From CALGSZ01 sp042408955 (GTDB taxonomy: Bacteria; Chloroflexota; Chloroflexia; Thermomicrobiales; UBA6265): 64,000 nucleotides of DNA. The notes under the pieces were generated by a model. The model did not search any database. It worked only from the letters and a program-made list of their open reading frames with translations, and was not told the DNA's origin. Position numbers and translations under genes: made by a program. The stretch spans positions 4,834-68,833 of the forward strand of contig JBHOQQ010000136.1 in NCBI GenBank assembly GCA_042408955.1, read 5' to 3'. Of this stretch, positions 1 to 9,332 are shown one piece after another. Positions within the stretch are counted from its first letter, which is position 1; each line of letters opens with the position of its first letter.

Positions 1-446
1 CTCCCTAACAAGTCTTGAATCTGTGCCGCCTGGCACACCGGAAGCCACACCCGTTTCGTAGCCTGGCCGGGCGCTGGCCGCCAACCCGGCTGCTTGGTCA
101 CGAACGACGGCAGTTCCGAGCATGTGTTGGCACCCGCATGCCGCCGGGACGGACTAGCGTCACCGTTGCCGCCGGGCCAGCGCGAACTCGCTTACATGTA
201 CGGACGCATCGGTACGTATCCGTTCAATTGACTCCTGCCTACCGGGTGTCTATGATCGCGATAGTCGTGGTCTGGGGAGAATACAACAGGCGCTGTGTTT
301 CGTTATTGCGCATCGTGCATTGACTGATTTCAACTGGAATTGCACGATGAGCTCAGTGATGATCCGGCCCACGGGTCATCGGCATCGTGGTCACAGCGTT
401 CCCCCACGCCAACTGGCTTTGATAGCCGCTCTGCGGAGCGCAGGTT
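1..446. other. Upstream region of the glycosyltransferase operon, no convincing gene
   Basis: I see no coding region that resembles a protein family here. Short open frames exist on both strands but read as low-complexity arginine/proline-rich shadow sequence. The stretch contains one near-consensus promoter at 228-256 on the plus strand, which leaves a leader of roughly 180 bases before the first glycosyltransferase start. No tRNA or recognised riboswitch was seen. Confidence 0.6.
228..256 (+). promoter_or_regulatory. Sigma70-type promoter of the glycosyltransferase operon
   Basis: TTGACT at 228-233 is separated by exactly 17 bases from TATGAT at 251-256, five of six matches to consensus in each box. 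Transcription would start near 263 and run into the three plus-strand glycosyltransferases. The promoter role is inferred from sequence match and position. Confidence 0.7.
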
Positions 447-1715
447 GTGGTGGCGCTTCCATTGCTCCGATGCTCCGAGGCGCTGGGCTCGTATGATACT
501 GCGATTGGACGGCGCGCGGTGACCGGTACTCTCGTTAACCTTAACCTTTGGACTAGCGATCTCCGCGCGAGCCCGATTGTGGCTCAGGCGCGCTCAGGCA
601 CTCGCTCACTCCGCGTCGTGCTCGTGTCAGCACGTTATGTTCCGGATATCGGCGGAACGGAGATCCACACCAAGGAGCTTGCCGAACGCCTCGCACTGCG
701 AGGTCATCGCGTCACCGTGCTGGCAACCGATCTTGAACACGAGGCGCCGCCCTGCGAGCTAATCAATGGCGTCGAAGTCCGCAGAATCCGGGCATGGCCG
801 TCTGGCCGGGACTACTACTTCGCGCCCGGACTCTTTCGCGCAGTCGCCCAGGGCGAATGGGATATCGTGCACCTCCAGGGATACCACACCTTCGTCGCCC
901 CGATTACCATGCTAGCCGCTCGCCGTGCGCGTCTGCCTTACGTCGTCGCGTTTCACAGCGGCGGCCATTCGTCCTGGCTACGCCGTGCGCTACGTCGTCC
1001 CCAGCGGCGGCTCCTTCGCCCGCTCCTGGCTGGCGCTGAATTCCTCGTTGCCAGCTCTGCTGCCGAGGCGCATTTCTTCCAGCAAGCATTGCGCCAGCCC
1101 CCGGAACGCTTCCGGGTAATTCCCATCGTGGCACATCTTCCCGTCGTCGCGCTACCTGAGCCAGCGTCGGATGGCAGAACCCTGATCGTCTCGGTCGGCC
1201 GCCTGGAGCGGTATAAGGGACATCATCGCCTGATCGAGGCACTTCCGCTGATCTTGGAGCGTGTCCCAAACGTCCACCTGCGGATCGTTGGCGATGGTCC
1301 GTACCTGCCAGCGCTCCAGAGTCTGGCCCACGAGCTCGATGTCGCGGACCACGTCGAGATCAGAGGCATTCCGTCCTCGCACCGGGAAGACATGGCTCGG
1401 TTGCTGTTGCGAGCTTCGCTGTTCGTCTCGCTCAGTGAATATGAATCCGCGGGAATCGCCGTGCGAGAAGCGCTATCCCTAAAGAGACCCGTTCTTGTCA
1501 CCGAGCTTCCCAGCTATGCTGACTTGATAGGCGCCCCAGGAGTCCACACGATTCCCGGCGGAAGCACGCACGAAGCGATCGCGAGCGCAGTCGTGGATTG
1601 CCTACGGGAGCCTCTCGTTGCCGAGGCCGTGACGATGCCTACCTGGGATGCGTGTGTGCAATCGTATGAGGCCTTGTATCTAGCGGCGATGCAGAGGGCA
1701 CGGTGCGTATCGTAA
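447..1715 (+). CDS. Glycosyltransferase family 4 (GT-B fold)
   Basis: A retaining GT4-type glycosyltransferase of 422 residues, expected to transfer a sugar from a nucleotide-sugar donor to a surface glycan or lipid carrier at the cytoplasmic membrane face. The GT-B N-domain begins around residue 52 with the glycine-rich GGTEIHTKELAERL stretch. The donor-binding half carries VGRLERYKG and the EX7E motif ESAGIAVRE. The chosen GTG start has GGAG eight bases upstream; GTG at 519 or 579 is also possible because the first 50 residues look non-conserved. Its 3' end overlaps the next glycosyltransferase by 13 bases, so the two are co-translated. Donor and acceptor cannot be told from sequence. Confidence 0.88.
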   Translation: MVALPLLRCSEALGSYDTAIGRRAVTGTLVNLNLWTSDLRASPIVAQARSGTRSLRVVLVSARYVPDIGGTEIHTKELAERLALRGHRVTVLATDLEHEAPPCELINGVEVRRIRAWPSGRDYYFAPGLFRAVAQGEWDIVHLQGYHTFVAPITMLAARRARLPYVVAFHSGGHSSWLRRALRRPQRRLLRPLLAGAEFLVASSAAEAHFFQQALRQPPERFRVIPIVAHLPVVALPEPASDGRTLIVSVGRLERYKGHHRLIEALPLILERVPNVHLRIVGDGPYLPALQSLAHELDVADHVEIRGIPSSHREDMARLLLRASLFVSLSEYESAGIAVREALSLKRPVLVTELPSYADLIGAPGVHTIPGGSTHEAIASAVVDCLREPLVAEAVTMPTWDACVQSYEALYLAAMQRARCVS

Positions 1716-2926
1716 TGGTGTCTGACTTTTACCCCCCAGCGGCTGGCGGTGTCGAGCACCATGTGCAGCATCTCAGCCACGCGCTCGCTCGCCGCGGCCA
1801 TCAGGTGACGGTCGCCACGCTCCAATGGCCCGGTACCCCCGCGGTCGGGTGCGATGGGGAGGTGCAGGTCCGGCGCATTCGCACCACGAGCCAGCGCATC
1901 CACTCCCTGTTTTCGTCCGACCGCATGTGGGCTCCTCCTGTGCCCGATCCCGAGGCGGTGAGGTGTCTACGCTCGATCATCCGCGAGGCACGCCCCGATG
2001 TCGTGCACGGGCATGACTGGCTCACACGCTCGTTCCTTCCATTGAAGCGATGGAGCCACGCCGCATTGGTGGTCACGCTTCATTACTTTAACCAGACCTG
2101 TGCCAAGAAAAGTCTCATGTACCGTGGCCGCCCATGTTCCGGTCCCTCTCTAGGTAAATGCATTGCCTGCGCCGCGAATCACTATGGGCGCTTGAAAGGA
2201 CCGGCAGTCGCCGCCGGCAACTGGCTCGGCAGCAGGGCGGAGCGTGCGCTTGTTGATCGGGTCATCGCGGTGAGCCAGGATGTCGCACGCGGTAACAACC
2301 TCAATCGAGATGAGCAGTCAGTTGATGTCATCCCAAATTTCATTGCTGACGATGACCCTATCGGCCAACCGCTCGTTGACGCGTACCTTCGCCAATTGCC
2401 TCGAGATGAGTTCATTCTCTTCGTCGGCGATCTCCGTCGCGAGAAGGGCGTTGCTGTGTTGTTAGAAGCGTATGCGGGCCTCGATGATGCCCCTCCTCTC
2501 GTCTTGATAGGCAAGGCATGGCCCGATGCTCCACGCGGGTTCCCTCCACGGGTTCACGCCCTCGGGGAATGGCCACACGCGGCAGTCCTCGCGGCCTGGG
2601 AGCGCTGCCTCTTTGGCGTGGTCCCCTCGGTATGGCCGGAGCCCTTTGGCATGGTTCTCATCGAGGCCATGTCTCGCGGAAAGCCGGCCATCGCGTCCAG
2701 GATTGGCGGCATTCCGGAGGTTGTTGTGGACGGGGAGACGGCGCTCCTTGTCCCTCCTGGCGACCCGCAGGCACTACGCGACGCCATGGACAGGCTTATT
2801 CAGTTCCCTGATCTCTGCGACCGGATGGGTCGAGCCGCCCGTGTTCGATCGCTGGAGTTCCGCGAAGCGGCCGTGGTTCCTCGCATTGTGCTGGCATATG
2901 AATCAGCCATCCAGGCACGACACTGA
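1703..2926 (+). CDS. Glycosyltransferase family 4 (GT-B fold)
   Basis: A second GT4-type enzyme of 407 residues, probably acting one step before or after its neighbour in the same glycan. Visible motifs are GGVEHHVQHLSHAL near the N-terminus, VGDLRREKG at the start of the donor domain, and the EX7E motif EPFGMVLIE followed by IGGIPEVV. A cysteine-containing insertion near residues 138-160 (CAKK, CSGP, GKCIACA) is typical of some GT4 enzymes of polysaccharide loci. The GTG start sits inside the 3' end of the upstream gene with AGAGGG a few bases before it. The gene overlaps the following GT2 gene by 29 bases. Confidence 0.9.
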   Translation: MRIVMVSDFYPPAAGGVEHHVQHLSHALARRGHQVTVATLQWPGTPAVGCDGEVQVRRIRTTSQRIHSLFSSDRMWAPPVPDPEAVRCLRSIIREARPDVVHGHDWLTRSFLPLKRWSHAALVVTLHYFNQTCAKKSLMYRGRPCSGPSLGKCIACAANHYGRLKGPAVAAGNWLGSRAERALVDRVIAVSQDVARGNNLNRDEQSVDVIPNFIADDDPIGQPLVDAYLRQLPRDEFILFVGDLRREKGVAVLLEAYAGLDDAPPLVLIGKAWPDAPRGFPPRVHALGEWPHAAVLAAWERCLFGVVPSVWPEPFGMVLIEAMSRGKPAIASRIGGIPEVVVDGETALLVPPGDPQALRDAMDRLIQFPDLCDRMGRAARVRSLEFREAAVVPRIVLAYESAIQARH

Positions 2927-4001
2927 CAGACAGCGCCTCCTCCCCTCCGGGTCGCGAACGGCACTTCCAGCGCGGCCACTCGTCAGCATCATCGTGAACA
3001 ACTACAATTACGGCCGCTTCTTGCCTCACGCGATTCTCAGTGCGCTCAACCAATCCTATGGCCGGCGTGAAGTGATCGTGGTCGACGACGGCTCGACGGA
3101 CGATTCACATGCGGTCATTGCTGAATTCGGAGCACGCATCATTCCCATCTTGAAGCCGCACGGTGGACAAGCCTCGGCCCTGAACGCTGGCTTTGCCCAC
3201 TGCGCGGGTGATATCGTGATCTTCCTCGATGCAGACGATTTCCTGGCATCAGACGCTGTTGAGCGTTATGTCCATGCGTTCCACCAGTGGCCTCACGCTG
3301 CCAGAGTGCAGAGCCGGCTGGCGATCGTCGATGAGCTTGGTCAGCCCCAGGGAGAATACATTCCGCGCAGGGTGGTCAAGTTCGCCGGCAGTGACCTTCG
3401 CGGCCAGGCACTGAGGTACCCAGATGACCTGCCATGGGCGGCGATGAGCGGAAATGCATTTCCCCGGTGGGTCCTTCAACTTATCACTCCGATACCCACC
3501 GATAGCTACCCAGGCATCGGCGCCGACATGTACCTCTTGAATGTCACACCACTCTTCGGACCGATTGTCTCCCTCGACGAAATCGGTGGCTACTACCGGG
3601 CACATGGTCGCAATGCGTTCCACCGCTCCCGCCTCGATCTCGCGCAAACTCGCCTTTTGATCAGTCTCAGCATTGCGACGCATCGCGAGATGGCTAGGCT
3701 TGCTCCCGTTGCGGGGCTCGCATGCGACTCACGCGAGCGCATCGGTCAACATTCCCTCACTCTGCTCGCTCATCGCATGATCTCGAAAAAGTTGGACCCG
3801 AACGAGCATCCCATCGCCAGTGACACCCTCCCCGGCATCTGCCTCGCGGCGCTCAAAGCGGCGGCGGCTCGTCACGACCGCTCACCGCTGGCGCGCGCTG
3901 CCTACGCCGCGTGGCATCTGCTCATGGCGATCTCCCCTACGCCGTTGGCACGCAACCTTGCGGCACTTCCTTTCAGCAACATCGCCCGGCGTAGAAGGTG
4001 A
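2898..4001 (+). CDS. Glycosyltransferase family 2 (GT-A fold)
   Basis: An inverting GT2-type glycosyltransferase of 367 residues. The GT-A core begins with PLVSIIVNNYNYGRF (about residues 27-41), continues through VVDDGSTDDS (61-70), and has the metal-binding DAD at 111-113 (FLDADDF). The C-terminal third lacks clear membrane spans. The ATG at 2898 lies inside the upstream gene and removes about 124 non-conserved residues encoded in the frame of that gene. This is the last gene of the plus-strand glycosyltransferase operon; the minus-strand half of the locus converges on it. Confidence 0.88.
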   Translation: MNQPSRHDTDRQRLLPSGSRTALPARPLVSIIVNNYNYGRFLPHAILSALNQSYGRREVIVVDDGSTDDSHAVIAEFGARIIPILKPHGGQASALNAGFAHCAGDIVIFLDADDFLASDAVERYVHAFHQWPHAARVQSRLAIVDELGQPQGEYIPRRVVKFAGSDLRGQALRYPDDLPWAAMSGNAFPRWVLQLITPIPTDSYPGIGADMYLLNVTPLFGPIVSLDEIGGYYRAHGRNAFHRSRLDLAQTRLLISLSIATHREMARLAPVAGLACDSRERIGQHSLTLLAHRMISKKLDPNEHPIASDTLPGICLAALKAAAARHDRSPLARAAYAAWHLLMAISPTPLARNLAALPFSNIARRRR

Positions 4002-4140
4002 GACCTCACCACGGCCGCTTTGGTCATGTTGGTGACACGTCGCTGCCCATCGTCATAGCGGCTCACCGACCGGGAGTCGCGGTATGCTCCCCGTCCACTA
4101 CTATGTGCCGACCCGGAAAGGTGACGAGCGTTTCAAAGGA

Positions 4141-5046
4141 TCAGAGGGGATCGAGATACACCGGCATGCGCCTAGCGCCCTTGATCATGCCCCAAGGCAG
4201 CGTGTGGAGATAGCACCAACCACTGTGGAACCGCTCCCAGCGGCGCTGGAGCAGTCCAATGATCATCGGGCGCAACCCAAGGTGCCAGGCGATTCGAGGC
4301 ACGAGTCCAGCAGCATACACGTCACCTTGCCGCACATGCGTGATGAGGAATGCTCCGAGGCCAAACCCATAGCCGTGCTCGACTCGCGCTGCTTCCTCAC
4401 GAGAGCGCCATTGCTCGTGATAGACGACCGCTTCTGGCACGTAGCGTAGCCGCAAGCCCCGTCGTAGCGCCCGGTAAACAAAGTCGGTATCCTCCGCGGA
4501 CGGGAAGGCGGTGCCCGCCCCGAGCCCCTCATCGAATCCACCGAGCTCACGGAACACCGAGGCTCGCACGCAGAGGTTGCCGCTTCGATCAATCGTCCCC
4601 ACAGGATTCCGCAAGCGCTCAAACAAACGTGGCTGACCAGCACGTTGCAGTCCTAACGAGATCGCACCCGCCTGGGACGGCGGGGGCAAGATGCATCCAC
4701 CAGCCGCCGCTAGGCTGGGATCATCCGCAAAGTGGCGCAAATAGCATTGTAACCAAGATGGATGCACCGTACAGTCATCATCCACAAACGCAAGGAGATC
4801 AGCGCCGGTCCATGCTGCGCCAGCATTACGGGCCGCAGCCGCACCGCGGCGGGGCGTGCACCCAACGGTGACGGTTGGATATCGCTGCTGGATGACATCG
4901 GCTAGCCTTGGCCGCTCATCCCCTTGGAACACGACGTACATCTCATCGGGCAGAACAGTCATGGCCAAAAGGCTGTCAAGGCAGCGGCAGAGCAGGCGTT
5001 CCCGGCCTGCCGTTGGGACAATCACCGCTGTGCGCATCTTTCTCAT
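4141..5046 (-). CDS. Glycosyltransferase family 2
   Basis: A 301-residue GT2-family enzyme. TAVIVPTAGR opens the Rossmann-like core, AAARNAGAAW precedes the FVDDDC metal-binding acid cluster (residues 88-92), and PSAEDTDFVYRALRRG is the usual GT2 ED motif region. The start overlaps the stop of the upstream GT2-deacetylase fusion by ATGA, so translation is probably coupled. It is the last gene of the minus-strand part of the polysaccharide locus. The exact sugar is unknown. Confidence 0.87.
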   Translation of the reverse strand: MRKMRTAVIVPTAGRERLLCRCLDSLLAMTVLPDEMYVVFQGDERPRLADVIQQRYPTVTVGCTPRRGAAAARNAGAAWTGADLLAFVDDDCTVHPSWLQCYLRHFADDPSLAAAGGCILPPPSQAGAISLGLQRAGQPRLFERLRNPVGTIDRSGNLCVRASVFRELGGFDEGLGAGTAFPSAEDTDFVYRALRRGLRLRYVPEAVVYHEQWRSREEAARVEHGYGFGLGAFLITHVRQGDVYAAGLVPRIAWHLGLRPMIIGLLQRRWERFHSGWCYLHTLPWGMIKGARRMPVYLDPL

Positions 5047-6794
5047 CCCGCTGAGCGAGGCAGCCCGCGCACGGCACGGCCTGGCATTCCCAACCCAAAA
5101 CCCAAGAGCCCTTTCAGATCGAATCCGGTCTGAACCATCAGCCGAAAGCTCAGCATGCTGGTGCTCCGCATCACTGCTGCCCGCTCGAGCGCATACCGTG
5201 GCGCGCCAGGAGTGGCCACCCGGGCGCCCAGGCTGACCGCGACGCGGAATTGCGCCTCTGCTACCGCCTTGGCGACCTCCGGGGAAAGCTCGCCAAACGG
5301 ATAGGCAAAACTCGTTACCTCCTGACCAAGGGCTTCCTCCAAGGCCCTGCGCCCCTCGTCGAGATCGCGAACCAGATCATCCGCACTCACGGCGGTGAGA
5401 TCGTCGTGACGGTTGGAGTGAAGACCGATCTCCCAGCCCGCCTCACGCAGCGAGCGCAAGTGTTCCCAACTTGCCAGCGGAGCCATCTCGCCGCCATAGG
5501 CGGCATCCCAGCACGCCGTCTTCCCTACCAGCGACGGCACCACGAAGACCGTCGCCACGAAGCCATACTCGGCGAGGATCGGAGCCGCCGTGGTAACGGT
5601 GTCAAGGTAGCCATCGTCAAAGGTGATGACAACCACCTTATCCAGGGGCGTGCCACGCGCGAACGCTTCAAGGAGAGCGGTGAGGGTGATGGTTCGGTAG
5701 CCGTGACGGTGAAGCCAGTTCATCTGCCGCCGGAACATCGCCGGCCGAACCGCCCACTCGGCTAACCCTGGATTGGGATGCTCGCAGACGCGGTGATAAC
5801 AAAGAATCCGCGCGCTGAACCGGCAGATTGCTCGGGTTTCGACGCTAGTCCCGATCGCCTGCCGCACACCGCTCCAAAATGCCACACGCCAACTCAGAAA
5901 CGCGAAGCGGCGCAACATCTCGGGCGGAACTACGGGGCGCACGATCGACGTCAGCCACAATGTCGAGGCACTGACGCGCAATGCCGCTGTGGGAAATTGA
6001 ATCGCAAACTGTGCCGCGAGCCGTCCGGTCCACGTCGCATCATGCAAGCCGCTAATATCAAGACTCGATGTCAAGTACGGGTATTTGCGCATCAGGATGA
6101 GCTGCGAACGCCCTTCCTGCCAGGCATGCCGCAGCCATTGCTTGCGTGTGACCGGCGACCGGTGATAGACCAGCGCGTCGGGTGCGTAGGCAAAGATGGC
6201 GCCACACGCGAGCAAGCGCTGACCCATGTCCCAATCTTCGCATCCATAACCGGTGAACGACTCATCAAACCGGCCGGCTACGTCGAGAAGGCGTCTCTTG
6301 ACGGAAAGGTTGCCGGCAAAGACGTCAGTTGCTCGAATGGTGACGCCGGGAGCCATCAGGGCTGCATGCCGGTCCCGATAGAAAGCCTCTTCGAGCTCGG
6401 CTATTGCACGAGGTGTTCCCTCCAAAGTAACCGGCTCGATTCTGCCGAGCACAGCATCGGCAGATTGGTGCGCGCGCCAGTGAGCACGCACGAGGTCAGG
6501 CCCAGGCAGCACATCATCGTCGAGGAAGAGAACGATCGAGCCGGCCGCTCGGGCAAGACCGGCGTTCCGGGCACCTGCGCGTCCGCGATTCTCTTGCTGC
6601 CAGAGGCAGACGCGTGCGTCCCGTCCGGTAATAGCGGCGGCCAGTGCTTCGGCGGAGCCATCGGTTGAGCCATCAAGGACGACGATGATTTCCGTGGTTA
6701 GCGCGGGATCATCTTGGTCGAGCAGCGCTTTCACCAATGCGCAGACGGAATCACGCCGGTTGTACGATGGGATGACGATGCTGACATCAACCAT
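5043..6794 (-). CDS. Fusion: GT2 glycosyltransferase plus polysaccharide deacetylase (NodB domain)
   Basis: A 583-residue two-domain protein. Residues 1-250 form a GT2 domain (VSIVIPSYNRRDS, LDDDV at 91-95, YGCEDWDMG around 183-191). Residues about 330-560 form a carbohydrate esterase family 4 deacetylase domain: TFDDG at 391-395, HSNRH at 459-463 (zinc-binding histidines) and FAYPFGE at 496-502. The linker (260-315) is hydrophobic in parts and may lie on the membrane. The ATG at 6794 was chosen because the conserved GT2 start follows immediately; upstream frame is non-conserved. The fusion suggests that an N-acetylated sugar is added and then deacetylated by one protein; that is inference. 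Confidence 0.85.
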   Translation of the reverse strand: MVDVSIVIPSYNRRDSVCALVKALLDQDDPALTTEIIVVLDGSTDGSAEALAAAITGRDARVCLWQQENRGRAGARNAGLARAAGSIVLFLDDDVLPGPDLVRAHWRAHQSADAVLGRIEPVTLEGTPRAIAELEEAFYRDRHAALMAPGVTIRATDVFAGNLSVKRRLLDVAGRFDESFTGYGCEDWDMGQRLLACGAIFAYAPDALVYHRSPVTRKQWLRHAWQEGRSQLILMRKYPYLTSSLDISGLHDATWTGRLAAQFAIQFPTAALRVSASTLWLTSIVRPVVPPEMLRRFAFLSWRVAFWSGVRQAIGTSVETRAICRFSARILCYHRVCEHPNPGLAEWAVRPAMFRRQMNWLHRHGYRTITLTALLEAFARGTPLDKVVVITFDDGYLDTVTTAAPILAEYGFVATVFVVPSLVGKTACWDAAYGGEMAPLASWEHLRSLREAGWEIGLHSNRHDDLTAVSADDLVRDLDEGRRALEEALGQEVTSFAYPFGELSPEVAKAVAEAQFRVAVSLGARVATPGAPRYALERAAVMRSTSMLSFRLMVQTGFDLKGLLGFGLGMPGRAVRGLPRSAG

Positions 6795-6804
6795 GGCGTA
6801 TGTC

Positions 6805-7551
6805 CTACAGTGAGTCTTCAGAACGCGCAACGCCGGTGCGAGACAGGAGCCGTTGCGCGAGCGGTGAGGCGCGAATCCGGTTACGCGCGACGCGCTGGGC
6901 AGTGGGCAGCGCGGCAAGGAGGCCGAGCCGAACCCGCTCGGCCCAACGCAGCCAGGCTGGAACCACGGGGGGCGCAGAGCGCACGAGCAAGATTTCGTAA
7001 TCATCGGTCGCGTGCTCATCTACCACTGGCAAACCAATCACGTGGGTAAAGAGCCGGTGCAAGCGCTCTGCTCCGCCCTCGCCGAAAATGTCATCCCAGG
7101 TTCGTGTGTACTCTTGCCACGTGTGCACCAGCACGAGATCGCCACCAGGCTTCAGCCAACTGGCGATTTTGCGCGCGACACGCGTTCGCTGCCACGGTGG
7201 AATGTAATAGAGAACCTCAGAGCAGAAGATGACGTCAAAGCGCTCTGGCAAATCCTCGCGGATGAAATCAAAGACACGAAAGCTGACCCCCGGCAGATCT
7301 GCGCACCGATTGTGCGCCCGCGCGATCGCTGTCGCCGAAACATCCACGCCAAGGAGCCGGTCAACACGCCCGGCGGCCATGCGCGTAAAGACGCCCTCGC
7401 TACAGCCAATCTCCAATCCGGTGGCATACCGAGCTTGAGGCAGGATCGCCAACGTAGCCGCGTACTTCGCATGCTCGTATGGATCGCGCGCGTAGTCCCA
7501 TGGATCTTCCTGCTCGGCGTACATTTGCTCAAGCTGATCTTGCGGGCTCAC
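6805..7551 (-). CDS. Class I SAM-dependent methyltransferase (NodS-like)
   Basis: A 248-residue methyltransferase. The arrangement DPWDYARDPYEHAKY followed by LEIGCSEGVFT (motif I, residues 46-55), then LLGVDVSATAIARA and FDVIFCSEVLYYIP, resembles the NodS/nodulation-type family that methylates amino or hydroxyl groups of sugars. The GTG start at 7551 overlaps the flippase stop as GTGA and is preceded by a strong AGGAGGGAGG ribosome-binding site, which decides it against an upstream ATG in the frame. It lies within the polysaccharide locus, so a sugar-modifying role is the natural inference. Confidence 0.85.
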   Translation of the reverse strand: MSPQDQLEQMYAEQEDPWDYARDPYEHAKYAATLAILPQARYATGLEIGCSEGVFTRMAAGRVDRLLGVDVSATAIARAHNRCADLPGVSFRVFDFIREDLPERFDVIFCSEVLYYIPPWQRTRVARKIASWLKPGGDLVLVHTWQEYTRTWDDIFGEGGAERLHRLFTHVIGLPVVDEHATDDYEILLVRSAPPVVPAWLRWAERVRLGLLAALPTAQRVARNRIRASPLAQRLLSRTGVARSEDSL

Positions 7552-9122
7552 CGGGCCTCCCTCCTCAGTCGCCGATTCACCAACGCGCCGGCGGAACCCC
7601 ACCAGGCTGTCACCCGATCAATCACCACCGCGCGCTCCTGCGCATTGAACGCCGTCAGTGCCACCAGGAACGGGCAAGCCCCGATCACCAGCGCGCTGGC
7701 ACTGATTCGGACCGGCAAATCCCAACTGGCGGCGCGCTCGATTCCGACGTAGGCCAGGAGCAATGGTACGGCTGGGAGTAATGGCAGCGCGATTGCCTCG
7801 TGAAAAGCGGCAACAGGTGACCAGCCGACAAAACGGGCTGCCTTGGCGCCAATGGACACAAGCAAAACGAGTCCAATCACGATCATTCCGGTGATGGCGC
7901 CTACGGCTCCCCAGAGGACGATCAGAATGACCATCGCCGGCACACCAATGAGCGTGCTGATCCCATACATCACGGCAAGGGACTTGAGTTGGGCACAGCC
8001 GTAGAGCAGCGATTCGGCGACGAGGAACCCGGCCCAGACGATGTTTGCTGCCAGCCCGAGGCGGAGGAGTGTCGGCCCGTTTTCGACTTGTCCCACCCAA
8101 AGTTGCAGGGCTTCGGGGCCGAGCGACCATCCTGCCAGGAACAGCCAAGCGCTGAGCGCCATTGCCAGCTTTGTGCCGGTGATGAGTGTGCGCGCCAGGT
8201 GCTCCGTTCTGGCCCGTCCGTGAAGATCCGCCGCGTACGGGAAAATGCCCCAAAACGTTGTCTCCGTGATCGACCAGAGAGCGAGCGGCACCTTCAGCGC
8301 AAGCTCGTAGGCAGCGACAGCACCTACTGAAGCCACCGCGCCAAGCAGCACCGTATCGGTATCATGGATCACCGTTATCGCCACGCTGATCAGCGCGGAC
8401 CAGGCAAAGAAGGTGAAGAGCGGGCGCCATGTCGCCGCATCCCGGCTGAGATATCGGAGCGACACTGGCATGAGCGGCGCTCGCCAGCGTGTGAGGACGA
8501 GGGTCACGAGTGTCCAGAATGCAGCCATGGCCGCCGTGGCGACCGCTAACTCTCGCAGCCCTCCGCCCCGCCAGAGGACCGCGACCACGACAGCCGCATC
8601 GGCGACGGTGGAAGCAATGCCGATTGCCTCACTGGCCAGATACTGCTTCGCGCCCAGGAGTACGCCTTCCGCGACCGACGACAGTTGCTCACAGCAGAAA
8701 AGCACGATCGCGGCGCCGAGCAACGCTGGAATGGATCCGTGCAAATCAGGTGAAACGACGAACTCGCGCAGCAGATATCCGCTCAGGATTCCGATGAGAA
8801 TAGCTCCTACCGCGCTCATCGCCATCGCCAAGAGAAGGGCATTCGCGATGATCGCCCGCGCGCGCTGGAAGTCGCCTTTACCCCGCAGGACCGTGACGTT
8901 GCGGACCACACTGTCATGGAGATCCAGATCAAGGAGTCCCAGCAGGGAGATCTGACTGAGAAGCACCAGCCACAAGCCATATCCGTCGGCGCCAAGCTTG
9001 CGATAGACGTATGGCGTAATTGCGATCGTGGTGATGATGCTGATGCCGTGGGACGCATGACTCCACAAGGTAGCGCGAGCCACCTCCGAGATGGTCCATG
9101 CTCGAGCCTCGGGAGCCTCCAT
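7548..9122 (-). CDS. Polysaccharide flippase (Wzx/MATE-like, PST family)
   Basis: A 524-residue integral membrane protein with about 12-14 hydrophobic segments, typical of polysaccharide/lipid-linked oligosaccharide exporters of the MOP superfamily. The N-terminus reads ATLWSHASHGISIITTIAITPYV and then KLGADGYGLWLVLLS, a typical opening of PST transporters. The ATG at 9122 has GGTGGCG upstream; the open frame extends further up but is not conserved there. It would carry the lipid-linked glycan made by the surrounding glycosyltransferases across the cytoplasmic membrane. Confidence 0.85.
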   Translation of the reverse strand: MEAPEARAWTISEVARATLWSHASHGISIITTIAITPYVYRKLGADGYGLWLVLLSQISLLGLLDLDLHDSVVRNVTVLRGKGDFQRARAIIANALLLAMAMSAVGAILIGILSGYLLREFVVSPDLHGSIPALLGAAIVLFCCEQLSSVAEGVLLGAKQYLASEAIGIASTVADAAVVVAVLWRGGGLRELAVATAAMAAFWTLVTLVLTRWRAPLMPVSLRYLSRDAATWRPLFTFFAWSALISVAITVIHDTDTVLLGAVASVGAVAAYELALKVPLALWSITETTFWGIFPYAADLHGRARTEHLARTLITGTKLAMALSAWLFLAGWSLGPEALQLWVGQVENGPTLLRLGLAANIVWAGFLVAESLLYGCAQLKSLAVMYGISTLIGVPAMVILIVLWGAVGAITGMIVIGLVLLVSIGAKAARFVGWSPVAAFHEAIALPLLPAVPLLLAYVGIERAASWDLPVRISASALVIGACPFLVALTAFNAQERAVVIDRVTAWWGSAGALVNRRLRREAR

Positions 9123-9332
9123 TGCGCCGCCACCTCGTGTGGAATTGCTCCTCCAAAGCGTGGAGGTAACGCTGCTCCCCCGGTGATCCCCGCCATCGAT
9201 TGGCGCTTTCGCTGGCGTGCCAGGCAATCTGCTGGATGGGCCGTGTCCTGGTTACCCCAAGGCTACCATGACAATCAGTCTAGGAACATCATCGTATGTG
9301 GGGAAGAGGAATTTCTCCCGGTTGAGGGAGGA

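Noticed and set aside
15..323. 102-codon open frame at the left edge
   Set aside because: Arginine/proline-rich composition, no family resemblance, and it spans the well-matched promoter at 228-256.
5778..6668. 296-codon open frame on the plus strand
   Set aside because: Antisense to the glycosyltransferase-deacetylase fusion; no conserved pattern.
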